A DNA stretch of 64,000 nt, taken from NCBI GenBank assembly GCA_026874595.1, contig CM049317.1:71571618-71635617 (forward strand). The letters run 5' to 3'. The position numbers and the translations under genes are program-made. The notes under the pieces are model-generated. The model did no database searches and was not told where the DNA came from. It was given only the letters and a program-made list of their open reading frames with translations. Positions 60,500 through 64,000 of this stretch are shown here, piece by piece (the stretch's first letter is position 1; every line of letters starts with the position of its first letter). Source of the stretch: Sipunculus nudus (Eukaryota > Annelida > Sipuncula > Golfingiida > Sipunculidae).

Positions 60500-60587
60500 A
60501 TGCTTGACATCACCAGTAAGCGTCACGTGCTGCTGTTTTATATATTGGTGATGATACGTCTCTCGTGGCCAGTGTCCTGTGTACCAC
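60500..60587 (+). CDS. Unit F exon 1 (signal peptide)
   Basis: 88 nt, MLDITSKRHVLLFYILVM then IRLSWPVSCVP, donor GTAAGC. The upstream ATG at 60436 is out of frame, which supports this Met as the start for the family. Confidence 0.7.
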
Positions 60588-63500
60588 GTAAGCAGATTTT
60601 GTCATAATATAATCTACTGTGGCACGTGATTCATATGATTTGGTGATCCTGAGTTCAGAGACCGCTTTCTCTCTAACCTAATTTACGTAAGTTATATCGC
60701 TTAAGGTTGACTGACCTCTATTTATCCTGTTCTGTAGGACTGAATATATATGTTATGTCCCCCACTGCTGCCCTTTGCATTTAAATCAAGGGAGTCTGTG
60801 CAAATATGGTACGTCGTTGTCCATGGTCGCTATGACAATACACTTAATGACCTGATTCTGATATCATTAAGATGTCTTGGATAGCATTCTGATCTACGAG
60901 CGTCATAGTATATATAATAGGTAGGCATGATTGGTAGAAGAACGGTCAAATATCCACTTCTACCTAGTTTTCTACAACCTAGTACAATCAAGAAGGTTTA
61001 AATTAGAGTTATTTTAACCTCCTTTGTGCAACAAGGTAGGCTGTTCAACTTGTAAGATAAAACTGTCAAATAAACATAGGGACACAACTTTTAGCCTAGT
61101 GGACGGTGCTAAGGATACTGTTCAATATATAAACTCAGTTAATTCGTAATTGTCGCCACTCCCACTGCTTATTTTGATCTAACTATAATGAGGAGAGTTA
61201 TATGAAAAAGTATTAAAACCTGAGAAAAAGTATGACAAAATTATTACCTCCAAAAGGTACACAGTGGCAGGACTGGCAGATTAACCTACATCTGCAGCCT
61301 CCAAAGTCGGTGTAATATAACATTATAACCTGTGCGTCTCGTTATGGTGCAGACTGCAACTCAGCGGATAGATTTCCTTACTGTTACGTGGACATAACCA
61401 CGACCGGGACTATGAAAGAGGTACAAGAATCCTGCTCCCGGTACGGGGACGATCTTCATCTACCCTGGGACCTGGACAATACCCAGCATCAGCGTCTTGT
61501 AGATGTCATGAGCCGACTAAATTTGTCTAGTATTTGGCTTGGTTTGAAGAAAATCACTTTCAAGAACTGGACCTGGGTAGACGGAGAAACAGGTAAAGTA
61601 GGGAGTAGTCGAACAGCGACTTACTCCTCCAACAACTTTCTTAAACACATTCACAATTCTAAGTTTCGTCGTCATTTTTTTAACAATTCACACATAGCAA
61701 CATGTTTTTATTTTGTTAACAAGGAAACACCTTTTTAAATTTATATGGTCAAGACGCAACTCCAAATTTCAATTCATTCTTTCTTTCTTATTTTCGAAGA
61801 CGACCCTTTCCGTTCATACGAATTTTTACAGAAACATTAATGCATAACTTTGCCAATGCATAACCATATAATAAGGAACAGAACTGGTACACTGCAGCCA
61901 GTTTTAGGCCTATCCCTGATCATTACATTATTATTTCAATATAGTTCAACTATAAAATACATATATTTATGTGGAAGGAAGTCATGGTTTGTCATTTTTT
62001 ATTTTGTTTACATTTTCAGGGGCAGAACCAGGTGGGGGTATAAAAAACAAGGACTGTAGTAATATAGATCACAAAGAAGAGTCCGTTTTGAGGGATAGTT
62101 GCCGATACACCAACCCAACCATGTTCATCTGCGAGTCTAAAGGTCAGATTCTGATTTTATTTTGCTCTATTTTCACTTCCATTTTGTCACTCTCTTTTTT
62201 TTTTTTTTTTGTCTTGATTGCATAAGGTGCAACATTAAAATTTCTCATTTAAGTGTAACTACACGTGAAATGCTTTCAGTAACATATCAACCGCTTACAA
62301 AAATTATTTTCAAAAGATATGTATGATTTTATAAATAAAACCCACTTGTCCAAGATTCTAAAGACTTTAGACAGTGCTGTTAATTATGTTTTGATCCTCA
62401 ATGTTCGTCAGAGAATCAAATTTTAACCACCATAATACTTTATTTCCATGTTCATTGTGTCTTTATTTTATTTCATGAATTATTAAGGTAGAATACAAGG
62501 TAGAAACTTCTCATAAAAGTGTTGATACACTTAAATGCCAAGCATAAAAGATAGACAGGTTACACACATTCTTTTAGTAATTTGCAATGTATGCTCACCT
62601 ATTAGTATTCTTACACTTATGACTTAATATATACAATTAAGTATATTTTCAAATTTGATTAAATTCAATAACATTCACCTTGGCAATATTACACGTTGTA
62701 TCACAGTACATTTCAATACAATAACAAATGCAGATCATATGCTGATTTTGCTTTTGAATGATAGGAAATAGCTTTTGTTCTCATATTTGATTAATTTTCA
62801 TTCATGATTTAAGGAGTATATAAAAATCTACCAATTCTCGTCGTTTCAAATCAAACAAAATTGACGTAAATCATTCATATTTGACATAAAGATATTTTCG
62901 GAATTTCTCTAATGCAAACAAAATATATCCTCAATAATTAAAAGTAAGAACACAAAGAACACAAATTTATCTAATATTATATTTAAGGATCGTCATGCCC
63001 GGACCACGTGCCTCATCACGACTGTTCGATTTCTGATAGTATGGTATGGACGTTACATCATGGAGCGTATTCATGGTATAACGCGCGGGCAATATGTCGA
63101 GTCCATGGCGGTGACCTAGCCAGCAGACGACAAGGAGAGGGCCTCCGTGGAATAATGAATTCACTTTTGTCTGGCGCCGATACAAAAATAGTTCTTATTG
63201 GATTGAGGAAGGCGGATTGGTATTTTGTTGATAATTTCGGAAGTTAGTTCCAGTTATCGAGCATGTAATTTTTATCATAATTAATATCATAAGCTTTTTA
63301 GGAAATTCAGGAAAACTATTCTCCATTCATGTTGAAACTAAACGTATACCATGACTGTTTATGTGTATCCATATACGATAAATTATATCCCCATAACATC
63401 CCCAGCAATGACTAAGAATGACACAAAAAAGACATCTACATGCGAGTCTGTATCTGATATATATGTGACTTACTAAATCTCAATATCTGATGGAAATAAG

Positions 63501-63840
63501 ATTGAATAAGATAAACCCACGACTGGGATTTATCTTCCTGTGCCCATAACCGACTCCATACATATTGATGTTTACATGTCTTGTACTTCAAACATTCCAG
63601 ATTCAGAAGAGGTACTGACTCCTGCCTGGAGCCGACAGCCTGCTTACACGCATAGTGGCAATACGTCATGTGCTGTCTTAAATAAAAATACGGGGTCATG
63701 GAATGAAATGTCTTGTACAACCAAATCGCAATACATCTGTGAGAGAAGAAATGTGTCTCAACCCAACCCCTCATCCATTATATATGAAACTCCGTCAAGA
63801 ATACCGAACAAATACAGAAACAGCAGTAAGATGGAGCAAG
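60500..63840 (+). CDS. Unit F: dual-CTLD receptor, partial at window edge
   Basis: Exons: 1 (60500-60587), 2 (61353-61592), 3 (62020-62142), 4 (62989-63242), 5 (63607-63840). Exons 1, 2, 3 and 5 are full-length and open with phase-1 junctions. Exon 4 is 254 nt; D and B have 255. A C is missing from TGCCCGG near 62999, so the frame breaks just after the first cysteine unless this is an assembly error. Exon 3's donor is GTCAGA, weaker than GTAAGA in D. The TM exon should lie about 530 bases past exon 5, beyond 64000, and by analogy with D and E would encode a short-tail anchor. The most likely functional membrane member, or a very young pseudogene. Confidence 0.6.
61353..61592 (+). CDS. Unit F exon 2 (CTLD1 N-terminal half)
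   Basis: 240 nt, open. HCNSADRFPYCYVD (long-form Cys pair), EVQESCSRYGDDLHLPWDLD, SIWLGLKK, NWTWVDGETG. Acceptor 'ggtgcag', donor GTAAAG. Confidence 0.75.
62020..62142 (+). CDS. Unit F exon 3 (CTLD1 C-terminal half)
   Basis: 123 nt, open. AEPGGGIKNKDCSN has a Glu-Pro-Gly at the position of the classical EPN sugar motif. VLRDSC replaces WND..C, and FICESK closes the fold. Acceptor 'ttttcag'. Confidence 0.7.
62989..63242 (+). CDS. Unit F exon 4 (CTLD2 N-terminal half), one base short
   Basis: From codon 63008 on it is open and well conserved: HHDCSISDSM, WTLHHGAYSWYNARAICRVH, GGDLAS, IVLIGLRKADWYFV. The first ~10 bases are out of phase with this because of a missing C. GTTAGT donor. Confidence 0.65.
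63607..63840 (+). CDS. Unit F exon 5 (CTLD2 C-terminal half and stem)
   Basis: 234 nt, open: EEVLTPAWSRQPAY, NTSCAVLNKNTGSWNEMSC, QYICERR, then a Ser/Asn/Pro-rich stem to MEQ. WNE replaces the WND Ca-ligand motif. Acceptor 'gattcag', donor GTACCC. Confidence 0.75.
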
Positions 63841-64000
63841 GTACCCGTCGTGCTGGTCAAATCAATGTTTATATAGACTTATATATACAAAGCATTAGGA
63901 AACGCTCAAAAGTTCAACATAACGCATACAAAACATGCTATATAACATTTAGAAACAAAAAATAAAAATGTAACCATTATTTCAACAATAATTTTCTTAC
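63841..64000 (+). other. Start of the exon 5-TM intron of unit F
   Basis: Matches the D and E introns after exon 5 ('tatagacttatatata', 'acgcatacaaaacatgctat'). The TM exon is not reached. Confidence 0.6.

Noticed and set aside
63436-63774. 112-codon minus ORF opposite unit F exon 5
   Set aside because: Shadow of the CTLD2 exon; the plus strand carries the cysteine pattern and splice sites.

Overview
This is AT-rich animal genomic DNA (about two thirds A+T by eye) with small intron-separated exons, many (AT)n tracts and several non-autonomous transposons. No bacterial gene, operon, rRNA, tRNA or CRISPR array was seen. A Helitron-like element with a ~181-bp tandem-repeat core, arrays of short repeats built on a 'gaccttgaa...aaggtca' motif, and expanded C-type lectin-like receptors together suggest a lophotrochozoan, most likely a mollusc and perhaps a bivalve. 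That assignment is inference.

The content is a plus-strand tandem array of one gene family. The reconstructed ancestral gene has exon 1 (signal peptide), exons 2+3 (C-type lectin-like domain 1, CTLD1), exons 4+5 (CTLD2), a transmembrane (TM) exon, and in at least one lineage a cytoplasmic-tail exon with tyrosine and proline motifs. Junction phases are shared: phase 1 from exon 1 through the TM junction, phase 2 into the tail. Exon lengths (88, 240, 123, 255/252, 225-240, ~100 nt) make one-base indels easy to see.

Units in order: A (2.4-3.3 kb; signal, TM and tail remnants, lectin exons gone); an orphan signal exon at 6.65 kb; B (10.4-13.2 kb; damaged signal exon, exon 2 missing, exons 3-5 open, stop before the TM, tail intact); an orphan 3' block X (17.9-19.5 kb); C (20.0-22.1 kb; all five ectodomain exons, one frameshifted unless an alternative acceptor is used, no TM exon found, so possibly secreted); a promoter copy whose start-codon position is interrupted (28.8-30.0 kb); D (31.5-35.3 kb) and E (49.1-52.6 kb), both with many lesions; and F (60.5 kb to the window edge), open in four of five exons with one 1-nt deletion in exon 4. 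D, E and F are recent segmental duplicates: exon 1 recurs at 31462, 49110 and 60500, and introns match closely.

Between units lie repeated flanks: a conserved 5' block before each signal exon (also as orphan copies at 43.3, 46.5 and 47.6 kb), a conserved 3' block after the TM position, and a 113-codon ORF of unknown function (36.7 kb; degraded copies at 27.3 and 53.9 kb). Insertions include a pearl/Helitron-like element (39.0-40.7 kb), a pogo/mariner-like element (15.1-16.1 kb) and a small element with GGATCC-containing inverted ends (28.9 kb).

No unit is demonstrably functional inside the window. C and F are the best candidates for expression. Exon calls were made by eye from splice signals and comparison among paralogues, without transcripts or database searches.
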